DNA of 8,494 nucleotides from Bacillota bacterium (GTDB lineage Bacteria > Bacillota > Clostridia > DSM-8532), in contig JAEZBW010000290.1 in the NCBI GenBank assembly GCA_023426765.1, positions 1-8,494 of the forward strand, given 5' to 3'. The notes beneath the pieces are model-generated. The model was not told the DNA's origin, did no database searches, and saw nothing but the letters and a program-made list of their open reading frames with translations. This document shows positions 1 to 7,307 of the stretch, piece by piece; position 1 is the stretch's first letter, and the number at the start of each line of letters is the position of its first letter. Made by a program: the position numbers and the translations under genes.

Positions 1-586
1 CTTTTGCGGTGCCTGGTTCAATGCGAAGGAACCTGGCGGTGCTGCTCTTGCAATTTTCACAGAGAAAACCGCAATCGTCGAAGCTGAAATAGATTTCATC
101 AATTTCCTTCGTGCCGCATTTGCAGCAGCCCGAAAGAAAAGGGGTATATCCCAGGATTTGAAGCAGCTTTAAGGAAAAAATACGAAGGATCAGCTCCGGG
201 TTCTTGTTTTTATTCGAAAGCTGATGCAATGCATGCAGCAATAACGCCAGAGGTTCCCGGGCCGGTTGATTTTCAGGGGTGGTGTCCTGTATCATCTCAA
301 TCAGCAGGGCGGCATACGCGAGAAGCGTCAGATCCTTCCTGATTTCATAGAAGGGGTGCAGTATTTCACAGGAATTCAGGCTATATGTACTTTTCCCTTT
401 GTACAGTACCCAATCACAGTAGGACAATACCTGTGTTCCGGCAGAATGACGGTTTCCGCTCCGCCGGACACCCCTGGCCGACACCGATATCTTCCCCAGT
501 TCATCACAGATCACCGTCAGTATTTTATCGTAGTCACCGGCCGCGACTTCCCGTACGACGACTCCTCTGGTTTTGATGTACGCCAT
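1..586 (-). CDS. recO: DNA repair protein RecO (3' end outside window)
   Basis: RecO works with RecR to load RecA onto SSB-coated single-stranded DNA in RecFOR recombinational repair. The 195 codons in view begin MAYIKTRGVVVREV, the usual start of the RecO N-terminal OB fold (about residues 1-80), with the typical DKILTV and ARGVRR segments. A helical part follows (about 85-150, with ELILRIFSLKLLQILGY), then the RecO zinc-binding region with C154-x-x-C157 and C176-x-x-C179. The C-terminal helical part, usually 50-60 residues more, lies beyond the left edge, so the gene is cut by the window and not broken. I chose the ATG at 586-584, which has GGATGG about 5 nt upstream; an in-frame GTG two codons earlier (592-590) is possible. 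The start lies inside the end of the yqzL reading frame, which suggests translational coupling. Identification is secure by sequence features and by the era-yqzL-recO context. Confidence 0.95.
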   Translation of the reverse strand, partial: MAYIKTRGVVVREVAAGDYDKILTVICDELGKISVSARGVRRSGNRHSAGTQVLSYCDWVLYKGKSTYSLNSCEILHPFYEIRKDLTLLAYAALLIEMIQDTTPENQPAREPLALLLHALHQLSNKNKNPELILRIFSLKLLQILGYTPFLSGCCKCGTKEIDEIYFSFDDCGFLCENCKSSTARFLRIEPGTAK

Positions 587-722
587 GTTCACCATCCAAT
601 GCGGTTTCCGAACCTGCTTCGGTCATGAAATCAGGCTTTCTTTCGGTTACATCCCTGTATTGCATGAAGTATTCAATATTTCCGGTATTCTTAAACATCT
701 GCCACATCAGATTTTTTATCAT
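534..722 (-). CDS. yqzL: YqzL-like small protein, overlaps recO
   Basis: This 62-residue protein starts MIKNLMWQMFKNTGNIEYFM. It matches the pattern of the YqzL family, small proteins of unknown function (about 45-50 residues in Bacillus) that sit just upstream of recO: an aromatic W-x-x-F, then TGNIE/D, then YFMQYRD. The ATG at 722-720 is preferred because AAAGGGGG lies about 6 nt upstream; the same frame extends to a TTG at 785 without a comparable site. After about residue 40 the protein is poorly family-like and very polar and basic (ending RRTGSRGR). This part includes the 53 nt (534-586) shared with the start of recO in another frame, so the tail may be a by-product of the overlap. The 178 bp between this gene and the upstream DUF1846 stop (723-900) shows no clear terminator or promoter. 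Function is unknown; co-transcription with recO is likely. Confidence 0.75.
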   Translation of the reverse strand: MIKNLMWQMFKNTGNIEYFMQYRDVTERKPDFMTEAGSETALDGEHGVHQNQRSRRTGSRGR

Positions 723-900
723 AAGATCCCCCTTTGTATGTTCTCCTTCTATTTTTCGCAGTCTGTAAAGCTTTATGTATACCAATTCGTTCCTGTTCGC
801 TTTCCAAACAAACTGACACCGGCGATGGCCGTATGGAGGAGTAATACTCAGGGGACTGCTGGTTATGGTTCCAGGCAGATCTCATGGGTTGTTTCGCAGG

Positions 901-2385
901 TTAATGATGATAAAGCTTTTTGGTCTGGTATTGGGGCTCACAGGTAATATTGATCCCCAGCTTCTGGAATACGTTTTCATCCACCCTGGACAGAATGACG
1001 GAGGAATGGGCTTCACATCCCTTTAACCTGGAAAGCTGCTGCATGGCCAGAGCTGCCGTGGGATTTGTGGCCGCACAGATGGACAGCGCTATCAGGATTT
1101 CATCGGTATGCAGGCGTGGGTTATGGTTTCCCATGTGCTTGGTTTTCAGCACCTGGATGGGCTCGATGACAATGGGCGAGATCAAATGGATGTCATGATG
1201 GATTCCGCCCAGTTCCTTCAGCGCATTCAGTAAAAGTGCTGCAGAAGCACCGAGCAGCGGGGTGGTTTTCCCGGTGATAATACGTCCGTCATTTAACTGA
1301 AGGGCGACTGCCGGACCGCCGGTGTCCTTTGAACGGGCCAGAGCCGCTTCCACCACGGGCCGGTTATCCGTTGAGATCTCCAGCTGCTTCATTAACAGCT
1401 CCAGCCGGTATACTTCGGATCGTTCCGACAGGCCCTGGCGAAGCAGGCAGCGGGTATTGCAATACCTGCGGATGATCTCCTGCCGGGATGCATCACTGAC
1501 TGCTTCATCGTCTGTGATACAGTATCCGGCCATGTTGACACCCATATCGGTGGGGCTTTTATAGGGTGAACTCCCCGAAATTTTATGAAAAATATCATTC
1601 AGCACAGGGAATATTTCAATGTCCCTGTTGTAGTTGACCGTCGTAATTCCGTATGCCTCCAGGTGGAACGGGTCGATCATGTTCACATCGTTCAAATCGG
1701 TGGTTGCCGCTTCATAGGCAAGGTTCACCGGATGCTTCAGCGGCAGGTTCCAGATGGGGAAGGTTTCGAATTTGGCGTACCCGGCCTTTACCCCGCGCTT
1801 GTATTCATGATAAAGCTGGGACAGACAGGTGGCCATCTTTCCGCTGCCCGGACCGGGTGCGGTAATGACAACCAGCGAGCGGCTGGTTTCAATGTAATCG
1901 TTTTTTCCATATCCGTCATCGCTGACGATCAGGGGGATATTGGACGGGTAATCCTGTATCGGGTAATGCTTGAACACCTTGATGCCAAGGCTTAACAGGC
2001 GCTTTTGAAACAAGTCGGCCGTGACCTGGGAACGGTAATGGGTGATCACAACGCTGCCGACATACAGACCTATGTCACGGAAAGCATCGATCAGCCGCAG
2101 TACATCCAGGTCGTATGTAATGCCCAGATCCCCGCGGCGTTTGTTTTTCTCGATATCGTCGGCATTGATGGTGATGACGATTTCGGCCTGTTCCTTTAAT
2201 TCGAGAAGCATTTTTACCTTGCTGTCGGGTTTGAAGCCGGGCAGCACCCTGGAAGCATGATAGTCGTCAAAAAGCTTTCCGCCGAATTCCAGATACAGCT
2301 TTCCGCCAAAGTATGCGATCCGTTCGAGAATTTTCTGCGATTGCAGATGAAGGTACTTGTCATTGTCAAAGCCAATCCTGTTCAT
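901..2385 (-). CDS. UPF0371 / DUF1846 family protein
   Basis: At 494 residues this is the full usual length of the UPF0371 (DUF1846) family, a conserved bacterial family whose biochemical role is, to my knowledge, not firmly established. Recognisable family segments are the N-terminal IGFDNDKYL (4-12), YLEFGGKLFDDYHASRVLPGF (31-51), NKRRGDLGITYDLDVLRL (81-98), IVSDDGYGKNDYIET (153-167), and a glycine-rich APGPGSGKMATCLSQLYHEY (176-195) that resembles a nucleotide-binding loop but lacks the S/T of a true Walker A. Further segments are KFETFPIWNLPLKHP (205-219), KSPTDMGVN (276-284), and a C-terminal LIALSICAATNPTA (431-444) with LKGCEAHSSVILS (454-466). There is no signal peptide or membrane segment, so it is probably cytosolic. 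GGGAG lies about 8 nt before the ATG at 2385. It sits 185 bp downstream of era, with a hairpin in that gap, so it may have its own promoter, though I could not pick one. Its place between era and yqzL-recO is unusual. Confidence 0.93.
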   Translation of the reverse strand: MNRIGFDNDKYLHLQSQKILERIAYFGGKLYLEFGGKLFDDYHASRVLPGFKPDSKVKMLLELKEQAEIVITINADDIEKNKRRGDLGITYDLDVLRLIDAFRDIGLYVGSVVITHYRSQVTADLFQKRLLSLGIKVFKHYPIQDYPSNIPLIVSDDGYGKNDYIETSRSLVVITAPGPGSGKMATCLSQLYHEYKRGVKAGYAKFETFPIWNLPLKHPVNLAYEAATTDLNDVNMIDPFHLEAYGITTVNYNRDIEIFPVLNDIFHKISGSSPYKSPTDMGVNMAGYCITDDEAVSDASRQEIIRRYCNTRCLLRQGLSERSEVYRLELLMKQLEISTDNRPVVEAALARSKDTGGPAVALQLNDGRIITGKTTPLLGASAALLLNALKELGGIHHDIHLISPIVIEPIQVLKTKHMGNHNPRLHTDEILIALSICAATNPTAALAMQQLSRLKGCEAHSSVILSRVDENVFQKLGINITCEPQYQTKKLYHH

Positions 2386-2486
2386 AACGTTCTCCCATAA
2401 CAGTAGTTTGATTTTTTTGTCGGTGATGTAAACCTGTAAGATTCTTCATAAGAGAGCACCGGAAAATCCGCCGATAACAACAGACA

Positions 2487-2509
2487 AGCGTCTCGCATAC
2501 GGAGACGCT
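2487..2509 (-). repeat. Perfect 8-bp hairpin after era
   Basis: AGCGTCTC (2487-2494) and GAGACGCT (2502-2509) form a perfect inverted repeat around a 7-nt loop, about 60 nt past the era stop codon. Read in the direction of transcription it is followed by TTGTCTGTTGTTAT, which is T-rich but interrupted. It could be a weak or leaky intrinsic terminator, or an mRNA-stabilising or processing hairpin between era and the DUF1846 gene. The structure is seen directly; its role is inference. Confidence 0.45.
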
Positions 2510-2570
2510 CGCTTTACAGGGTGCCCTTCTAAGTATAACATTCGATCCCACACCAAACAAGAGGGTTCCT

Positions 2571-3464
2571 TTAGTTTTTGTAACCCAGTTCACCCAGCAT
2601 GAAATCGCTGTTCCGCCAGTCATCTTTGGTCTTTACCCAGAGCTTTAAAAATATTTTTGAGCCCAGAAGATTCTCTGCATCCTGCCGTGCGAGGGAACCT
2701 ATCTTTTTAAGCATCTCTCCGCTTTTACCGATGATGATGCCCTTATGACTGTCTTTCTCGCAGTAAATATTCGCATGGATCTCCAAGAGCCCCTTCTCTT
2801 CGTTTTCCTTGAAGTGAATCACTTCAACACCGACGCCATGGGGAATTTCATCGCTGATCAAATGGAGAATCTTTTCCCGGATGATCTCCTGAACGAGTAC
2901 CTTTTCAGGCTGATCGGTCAGCATATCCCCGGGGAAGAAGGCCTCACCCTCGGGCAGCAGCTTCACGATTTCATTCATGACCAGCTCCTTTGTCTGCGGC
3001 TGCAGCGCGCTCACAGGAACAATCTGTTCAAAGCTCATCGCACGGCTGTATTCTTCCATCAGCGGCAGCAGCTTTGGCTTCTCCACCAGATCAACCTTGT
3101 TCATCAGAAGGATCATCGGGGTGTCCACCTTTTTCAGCTCATCGATGATCCTGGCATCCCCGGGACCGATGCCTCTGTCGGTTGCTTCAACCAGGTAAAC
3201 GATCACATCCACTTCCTTCAGCGTGTTCATCGCAGACTTCACCATGAAGTCCCCCAGTTTGTTTTTGGGCCGGTGCAGCCCCGGTGTATCCATGAACACC
3301 GCCTGATAGTCCTGCGTGGTGACGACAGTTTTAATGGTATTCCGGGTGGTCTGGGGCTTGTCGGACATGATAGCGATTTTCTCCCCGGTTAATAAATTCA
3401 AAAGTGTTGATTTTCCAACATTCGGTCTGCCGATAATGGCAACAAAACCCGAGCGAAATCCCAT
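2571..3464 (-). CDS. era: GTPase Era
   Basis: Era is a two-domain GTPase that binds the 3' end of 16S rRNA and assists 30S subunit maturation, acting in the cytoplasm and partly at the membrane. The 297-residue product is the normal length. GTPase motifs are all intact: G1 GRPNVGKS (12-19), G2 QTTRN (38-42), G3 DTPG (59-62), G4 NKVD (122-125) and G5 SAL (152-154). The C-terminal KH domain carries the RNA-binding GIIIGKSGEMLKKIG loop (242-256) and ends with the typical FLKLWVKTKDDWRNS (272-286). The ATG at 3464 follows a GGAAAGGAAG site. The gene lies 84 bp downstream of cdd on the same strand, the common Bacillota arrangement, and the two are probably one transcript. Nothing is missing or odd within the protein. 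Confidence 0.98.
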   Translation of the reverse strand: MGFRSGFVAIIGRPNVGKSTLLNLLTGEKIAIMSDKPQTTRNTIKTVVTTQDYQAVFMDTPGLHRPKNKLGDFMVKSAMNTLKEVDVIVYLVEATDRGIGPGDARIIDELKKVDTPMILLMNKVDLVEKPKLLPLMEEYSRAMSFEQIVPVSALQPQTKELVMNEIVKLLPEGEAFFPGDMLTDQPEKVLVQEIIREKILHLISDEIPHGVGVEVIHFKENEEKGLLEIHANIYCEKDSHKGIIIGKSGEMLKKIGSLARQDAENLLGSKIFLKLWVKTKDDWRNSDFMLGELGYKN

Positions 3465-3510
3465 ATGATTCTTCCTTTCCAGTTTGTTCCTTCCAAATAT
3501 TACGCAACTC

Positions 3511-3528
3511 GAGAGCCTTTATGCTCTC
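3511..3528 (-). repeat. Short hairpin in the cdd-era gap
   Basis: GAGAGC (3511-3516) and GCTCTC (3523-3528) pair around a 6-nt loop within the 84-bp spacer between cdd and era. No T-tract follows on the minus strand, so it does not look like a terminator. It may only modulate mRNA stability or be chance. Confidence 0.25.
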
Positions 3529-3548
3529 ATTCCCGACCGGCTTTATTC

Positions 3549-3950
3549 CTAAACATTCTGCATGGCATCCCTGTTAAAGGCATTCGGTAAAATATCGTCC
3601 ATGCCGTATTCCTTATACTCTCCATTTTTATTGGCACAAATCAGTTGAATATCACGGGTACCAAATTCGGCGATGACCTGCCGGCATATCCCGCACGGAA
3701 ATGTTAGATCCTCACTGTCACTGGTAATCGCAATGGCGCTGATGTCAGGTTCGCCCGCCGATACAGCTTTCACAATGGCTGTCCGTTCGGCGCAGATCGA
3801 TGCGCCATAGGAAGCATTCTCCACATTGCACCCGGTAAAAATTTTCCCGTCCGTCGTTAAAACAGCCGCTCCGACATGAAAACCCGAGTAAGGTACATAC
3901 GCAAACTTCCTTGCTTCCAGAGCTTTCTCAACCAAAAAATCCCACTTCAT
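3549..3950 (-). CDS. cdd: Cytidine deaminase
   Basis: This enzyme hydrolytically deaminates cytidine and deoxycytidine to uridine and deoxyuridine in pyrimidine salvage. The 133-residue protein has the length of the short, homotetrameric zinc-dependent class. Substrate-contact residues are in the NVENASYG segment (N42, E44). The catalytic CAE motif supplies Zn ligand C53 and proton-shuttle E55, and PCGICRQ (85-91) supplies Zn ligands C86 and C89. The N-terminal YVPYSGFHVGAAV is also typical. A strong GGAGG lies 6-7 nt before the ATG at 3950. In many Bacillota cdd follows ybeY and dgkA; here it is the first gene of its block, preceded by its own promoter and a divergent gene, so the usual upstream linkage is lost. 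Confidence 0.97.
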   Translation of the reverse strand: MKWDFLVEKALEARKFAYVPYSGFHVGAAVLTTDGKIFTGCNVENASYGASICAERTAIVKAVSAGEPDISAIAITSDSEDLTFPCGICRQVIAEFGTRDIQLICANKNGEYKEYGMDDILPNAFNRDAMQNV

Positions 3951-3985
3951 GTTTTCCTCCGCCTTTGCAATATCCCTGCAACTCC

Positions 3986-4014
3986 ATTGTAATACAAAGG
4001 TTAAAAAGAAACAA
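3986..4014 (-). promoter_or_regulatory. Predicted sigma-A promoter for cdd
   Basis: On the minus strand, TTGTTT (4014-4009) serves as the -35 and TACAAT (3991-3986) as the -10, with a 17-bp spacer. The -10 has five of six consensus bases. The expected transcript start near 3979 gives a leader of about 30 nt before the cdd ATG, enough to hold the GGAGG site. The -35 abuts the tandem hairpin repeats, so these lie upstream of this promoter and would not be transcribed from it. Confidence 0.6.
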
Positions 4015-4122
4015 CAGCGTTACTGTTTTGATGCAGCATCAGAAAACAACCCGCGTTACTGTTCACGGGTAGTATCTGAAAGCCATCCGCGGTACCCGCT
4101 TCGGGTGTTTTGTTTCTTCGCG
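4015..4122. repeat. Degenerate 36-bp tandem repeat with hairpin-forming units
   Basis: Three consecutive 36-bp blocks align: 4015-4050, 4051-4086 and 4087-4122. Units 1 and 2 match at about 24 of 36 positions by eye and share the 11-mer GCGTTACTGTT (4017-4027, 4053-4063). Unit 3 is more diverged (about 17 of 36), mostly conserved in its first 20 bases. Each start can fold: AACAG/CTGTT (4013-4017/4023-4027), ACCCG/CGGGT (4049-4053/4066-4070) and ACCCG/CGGGT (4094-4098/4102-4106). The third hairpin has a T-rich plus-strand tail (4107-4118), like a short intrinsic terminator. An open frame through the block reads as 12-residue repeats beginning RY, but no ribosome site or family supports it as a gene. 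Function is unknown; relics of a mobile palindromic repeat or a regulatory array are both possible. Confidence 0.55.
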
Positions 4123-4177
4123 GGAAATGAACAGCTACCAACAGCGTGTACAGTTCGCTTCATAGGCAGGTTTTCTC

Positions 4178-4207
4178 TTGTCCATCGGATCGGAGGCGTG
4201 ATATAAT
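4178..4207 (+). promoter_or_regulatory. Predicted extended -10 promoter for the GNAT-amidohydrolase unit
   Basis: A perfect TATAAT (4202-4207) is preceded by TG at 4199-4200, giving the extended -10 form TGnTATAAT. A partial -35, TTGTCC (4178-4183), lies 18 bp upstream. Transcription should begin near 4213-4215, leaving a leader of about 50 nt to the ATG at 4266. No operator or riboswitch was recognised in the leader. Confidence 0.75.
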
Positions 4208-4265
4208 CCGGTATATATGGTAATTCATTGGAAAACCATAAGTTTGTCAAGTTCCGGAGGTTGAA

Positions 4266-7200
4266 ATGGAAGAGTTCAGAATTGTGGAATACAGTCATGC
4301 TTTGGCTGAAAAGGTTGCAGACATGTGGAACAAAAGCGCTGAAGGCTGGAATGGCATGAGTATGGCCAGAACGGCTGATGCGGTCATCCGGGAGCACAGT
4401 AATGCCCATCACCTGAATGTCTATCTTGCAATAAACCCGGACGACGAGGTTGTCGGATACTGCAGCCTGGATAAGTATACCCAGGATGAAGGCGCTTTGT
4501 ACATCAATTTATTGAACGTCCGGCCCGATTATCACGGAAGAAAAGTGGGCAAAATGCTGGTTCTGGCATGTGTCGAGCGAACGGTGGAGCTGGGCTGGCC
4601 CCGGGTGGATCTGAATACCTGGCCGGGAAATACGAAAGCCGTTCCGTTATATAAAAAGTGCGGATTCTTCTGGGAAAAAAGAGAAGATTCCACGCACCTG
4701 CTGAATTTTATACCAACCGTATTGAAAACCGAAGCCCTGCAGGACTTTTTTCAGGATACGGACTGGTACACGGATTCGAAGAGGGTCATCGAGGTCAAAC
4801 CCGACGGCAGAAAAGAAAACGGGTTTGATTATTTTGAATACAGCTGGGAACACGGCGGCAGGCACCTTCGTGTTGAATTTGAGCGAACCGGACGGGGCAT
4901 GAGGCTGATAGAGACCGATGATTTCCTGATCACAGCCGAAATTGCACAGCATGAGCTTGTATTCGGCATGGACTATAAAATAAACTACCATATCACCAAC
5001 AAATCCGATAAGCCGTTGAAAATAGAATTAAATGGCGTCAGCAACAGGAATATCATCTTCGAAATGAAGCATTCAGACCAGGTTACCGGCACCAAAGTTC
5101 TAAAGGGCCTTTTTCACCTGAATGAGATTACCGAAGAGCAAAACCCCAGCCGCACCCACCCCTGTGTGATGACCGAGCTTTTGATCAATGGGCGGAAAGC
5201 GGTTTTCAAAACGGGTATCCTTCCGGCATATCCGGCAAATATCGTGATGCACGTACCCGGACGTCTATGTTATTTGGAGAAGGAAGCCCTGATGATTCTC
5301 GAGCTGGAGAACAAGTTCCGGGAAAGCGCAGTTTTCGATTTCATGCTTCCGCCGGCCGACGGGATTGATTTCCCCAAACCGGAGTATTCCATCGCACTGA
5401 AGCCCGAAGAGCGCATAACGGTTGAAATTCCATACATTCTCCACCGGTATCTGTTTTACTATGAAGAATTTAAGATAACAGCCCGTTTGTCGGATGGTAC
5501 GGCAATCCCCTTTGTGAAAAAGCTTGGCAAAACTTTCAGAGGTCAGGATGGAATCCTGTGGGGCCAGGGAGAAGAGTCCTGTGAGATTTTTAATGGCCCT
5601 TTCATGGTTCACCTGAACAAGCGGGAAAACAATATGTGGACCGGCAGGGTATATTCGGATCATCATAATACATTCTGGATCTTCCCCAAAGTCGGTCATC
5701 CATTTTCCTCCGAACTGTCGAATAAAAAGGCTGATCAGGTGGAGTGTCTGCGCGATGCGGATGCTGTTGTCATGAAAGCCATGTATACACTGAACGATTT
5801 TCCGGGTCTTCGGCTTTCCATGATTACCCGCCTTGAAAGCAGCGGGATTATCAGGCATCATTATGAGGCTGAGAACCTTTCCGACACCGAAACCGAACAG
5901 GAAATTTGGTTAAGCGAAACCTTCCGGCAGGATCTGTTCAGGGGTGTCATCCCTTATGAAGGCCGCTTTGTATGTACAGGGGCGGATACCGAATGGACGC
6001 CGTCTTACTGGGACAGCGGAAAAATATCCGAGAACTGGCTTTTCTGCTACGGTGATTTTACCACCCGGGGAGTTTGCTGGGAACCCGATCAGAAAATTCA
6101 ATTCGGTGATTGGTTTATGTTTTTTGAATATCCTCTTGGGAAAATTCCTGCAGGAGGGAAAGTGGCGACAAAACCCGTAACCTTTGCCGCAGGTGTCTTT
6201 GACAGATGGCAGGATTTCAGGGCTTATGCACTGAAGCAGGATGTTCTGGTATCTCCCCACTCAGTGAAGCATACCTCGCTGGAAATCAATGCAGGGAATC
6301 CTTTTATCGAAGGCGACGTGAACGCAGTCCTGAAGGAATGCCGGAATATGGGCGAATTGCCTGTCCTGACGGTTTCGCCATGTTCGGGCAGAAATCCGGA
6401 GATTATCTCGGCATCGGTACAGATGGGAAGCTTTGCGAAGGAAATCCAGTCGGTCATCTTCCGCAAAGGCGGGGCTATTCAATCCGGAGTCCATACCGAT
6501 TCCGGAAAAACGGTTTTTTGGCTGAACAATGGTCTGATAACCATGAAGGCATCCCCTGACTTTTCCCACACATTATACTCGCTGAAATACAGGGACCATG
6601 AATGGTTTGATTCGTCATTTCCGTCACCCTGCATAAAGTCGTGGTGGAACCCATGGTCTGGCGGCGTTACGGTTAATTTCGGCGGTCTGTCCCCCGAATC
6701 CATTTTAGACGAGCCCAGGGAGGCCTGCTTTGTGGGTTTGCCCGATACTCTCGGCAATGTATGGCAGGGGATAAAGATGTCTATTCATATCACAAGGAAC
6801 GAGAAAAACCGTGGTCTGAAGCTGGACATTTACCATCTGACGATGCCCGGGCTGCCGGTTCTCTGCAGCTTTGTCCGGGTTCATCAGAACACCGGCCGGC
6901 ACTTCCCATGGCAGTTTGTCGAAAACGGAATTTTCTTGCAGACCGATCCTGAAATCACAAACAACAGAGTTCGCTTCATCACGAAGGATGGTGACCGGCT
7001 TTGTCTGACGGCAGGCAAAAACCAGTACTATATTGCAAGCAGCGAACCTCTTTTCTATGAATCGCCAAACAGGCGGGAAAAGTTGGCTGTTTATACCGAT
7101 ACCGATAACCAGATACTTGAGCTCGGCATCAACAGCAGTCTTCTGATGGCTTTCATCGGAATCCGGCGGGAAATGAGAAATGGTGATAAAATTGCTTTAC

Positions 7201-7307
7201 CGCCGGTGTTTCTGATTTTTACAGAGGAGTATTTCAGTTCCGCAATGTTAAGGGATTTGAAGAATATCCAGTTTGATTTCGAAGGAGAGAGTCATGAAGA
7301 TCATTGA
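4266..7307 (+). CDS. GNAT acetyltransferase fused to large beta-sandwich region, function unknown
   Basis: The protein has 1013 residues, against about 150 for a single GNAT domain. Residues 1-150 are GNAT-like: YLAINPDDEVVGYCSLD (53-69) forms strands beta2-beta3, LYINLLNVRPDYHGRKVGKMLV (78-99) is the acetyl-CoA loop region, and NTWPGNTKAVPLYKKCGF (117-134) is the classic N..A..LY.K.GF end. The loop reads HGRKVGK, with K93 at the usual first glycine of Q/RxxGxG/A. Residues 190-420 contain two Ig/NEW3-like stretches (YKINYHITNKSDKPLKIEL, 237-255; LMILELENKF onward, 342-390). About 430-655 and 670-990 look like two beta-sandwich parts of galactose-mutarotase type, the second with SWWNPWSGGV (792-801). 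No signal peptide is present, so it is probably cytosolic. GGAGG (4256-4260) decides the start. The domain calls beyond GNAT are pattern-based and uncertain. The stop overlaps the next gene, so the two products probably act together, perhaps on an acetylated or amide-bearing carbohydrate (inference). Confidence 0.85.
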   Translation: MEEFRIVEYSHALAEKVADMWNKSAEGWNGMSMARTADAVIREHSNAHHLNVYLAINPDDEVVGYCSLDKYTQDEGALYINLLNVRPDYHGRKVGKMLVLACVERTVELGWPRVDLNTWPGNTKAVPLYKKCGFFWEKREDSTHLLNFIPTVLKTEALQDFFQDTDWYTDSKRVIEVKPDGRKENGFDYFEYSWEHGGRHLRVEFERTGRGMRLIETDDFLITAEIAQHELVFGMDYKINYHITNKSDKPLKIELNGVSNRNIIFEMKHSDQVTGTKVLKGLFHLNEITEEQNPSRTHPCVMTELLINGRKAVFKTGILPAYPANIVMHVPGRLCYLEKEALMILELENKFRESAVFDFMLPPADGIDFPKPEYSIALKPEERITVEIPYILHRYLFYYEEFKITARLSDGTAIPFVKKLGKTFRGQDGILWGQGEESCEIFNGPFMVHLNKRENNMWTGRVYSDHHNTFWIFPKVGHPFSSELSNKKADQVECLRDADAVVMKAMYTLNDFPGLRLSMITRLESSGIIRHHYEAENLSDTETEQEIWLSETFRQDLFRGVIPYEGRFVCTGADTEWTPSYWDSGKISENWLFCYGDFTTRGVCWEPDQKIQFGDWFMFFEYPLGKIPAGGKVATKPVTFAAGVFDRWQDFRAYALKQDVLVSPHSVKHTSLEINAGNPFIEGDVNAVLKECRNMGELPVLTVSPCSGRNPEIISASVQMGSFAKEIQSVIFRKGGAIQSGVHTDSGKTVFWLNNGLITMKASPDFSHTLYSLKYRDHEWFDSSFPSPCIKSWWNPWSGGVTVNFGGLSPESILDEPREACFVGLPDTLGNVWQGIKMSIHITRNEKNRGLKLDIYHLTMPGLPVLCSFVRVHQNTGRHFPWQFVENGIFLQTDPEITNNRVRFITKDGDRLCLTAGKNQYYIASSEPLFYESPNRREKLAVYTDTDNQILELGINSSLLMAFIGIRREMRNGDKIALPPVFLIFTEEYFSSAMLRDLKNIQFDFEGESHEDH

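Noticed and set aside
534..785. Longer YqzL form starting at TTG 785
   Set aside because: The ATG at 722 has a much better AAAGGGGG site, and the family-like sequence begins there.
2745..3392. 215-codon plus-strand frame opposite era
   Set aside because: It lies wholly antisense to the well-supported era gene, is rich in H, Q and F as expected from a shadow frame, and shows no family motif.
4015..4122. CRISPR array
   Set aside because: There are only three poorly matching contiguous units with no separate spacers and no cas genes nearby.
3949..4206. 85-codon plus-strand frame with 12-residue repeats (RYCFDAASENNP / RYCSRVVSESHP)
   Set aside because: The repeats follow from the 36-bp DNA period. 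The frame has no ribosome binding site, overlaps the cdd promoter and its own end overlaps the plus-strand promoter, so a real protein is unlikely.
5265..5861. 198-codon minus-strand frame inside the GNAT fusion gene
   Set aside because: It is antisense to a long intact coding frame, with no ribosome site, promoter or recognisable domain.
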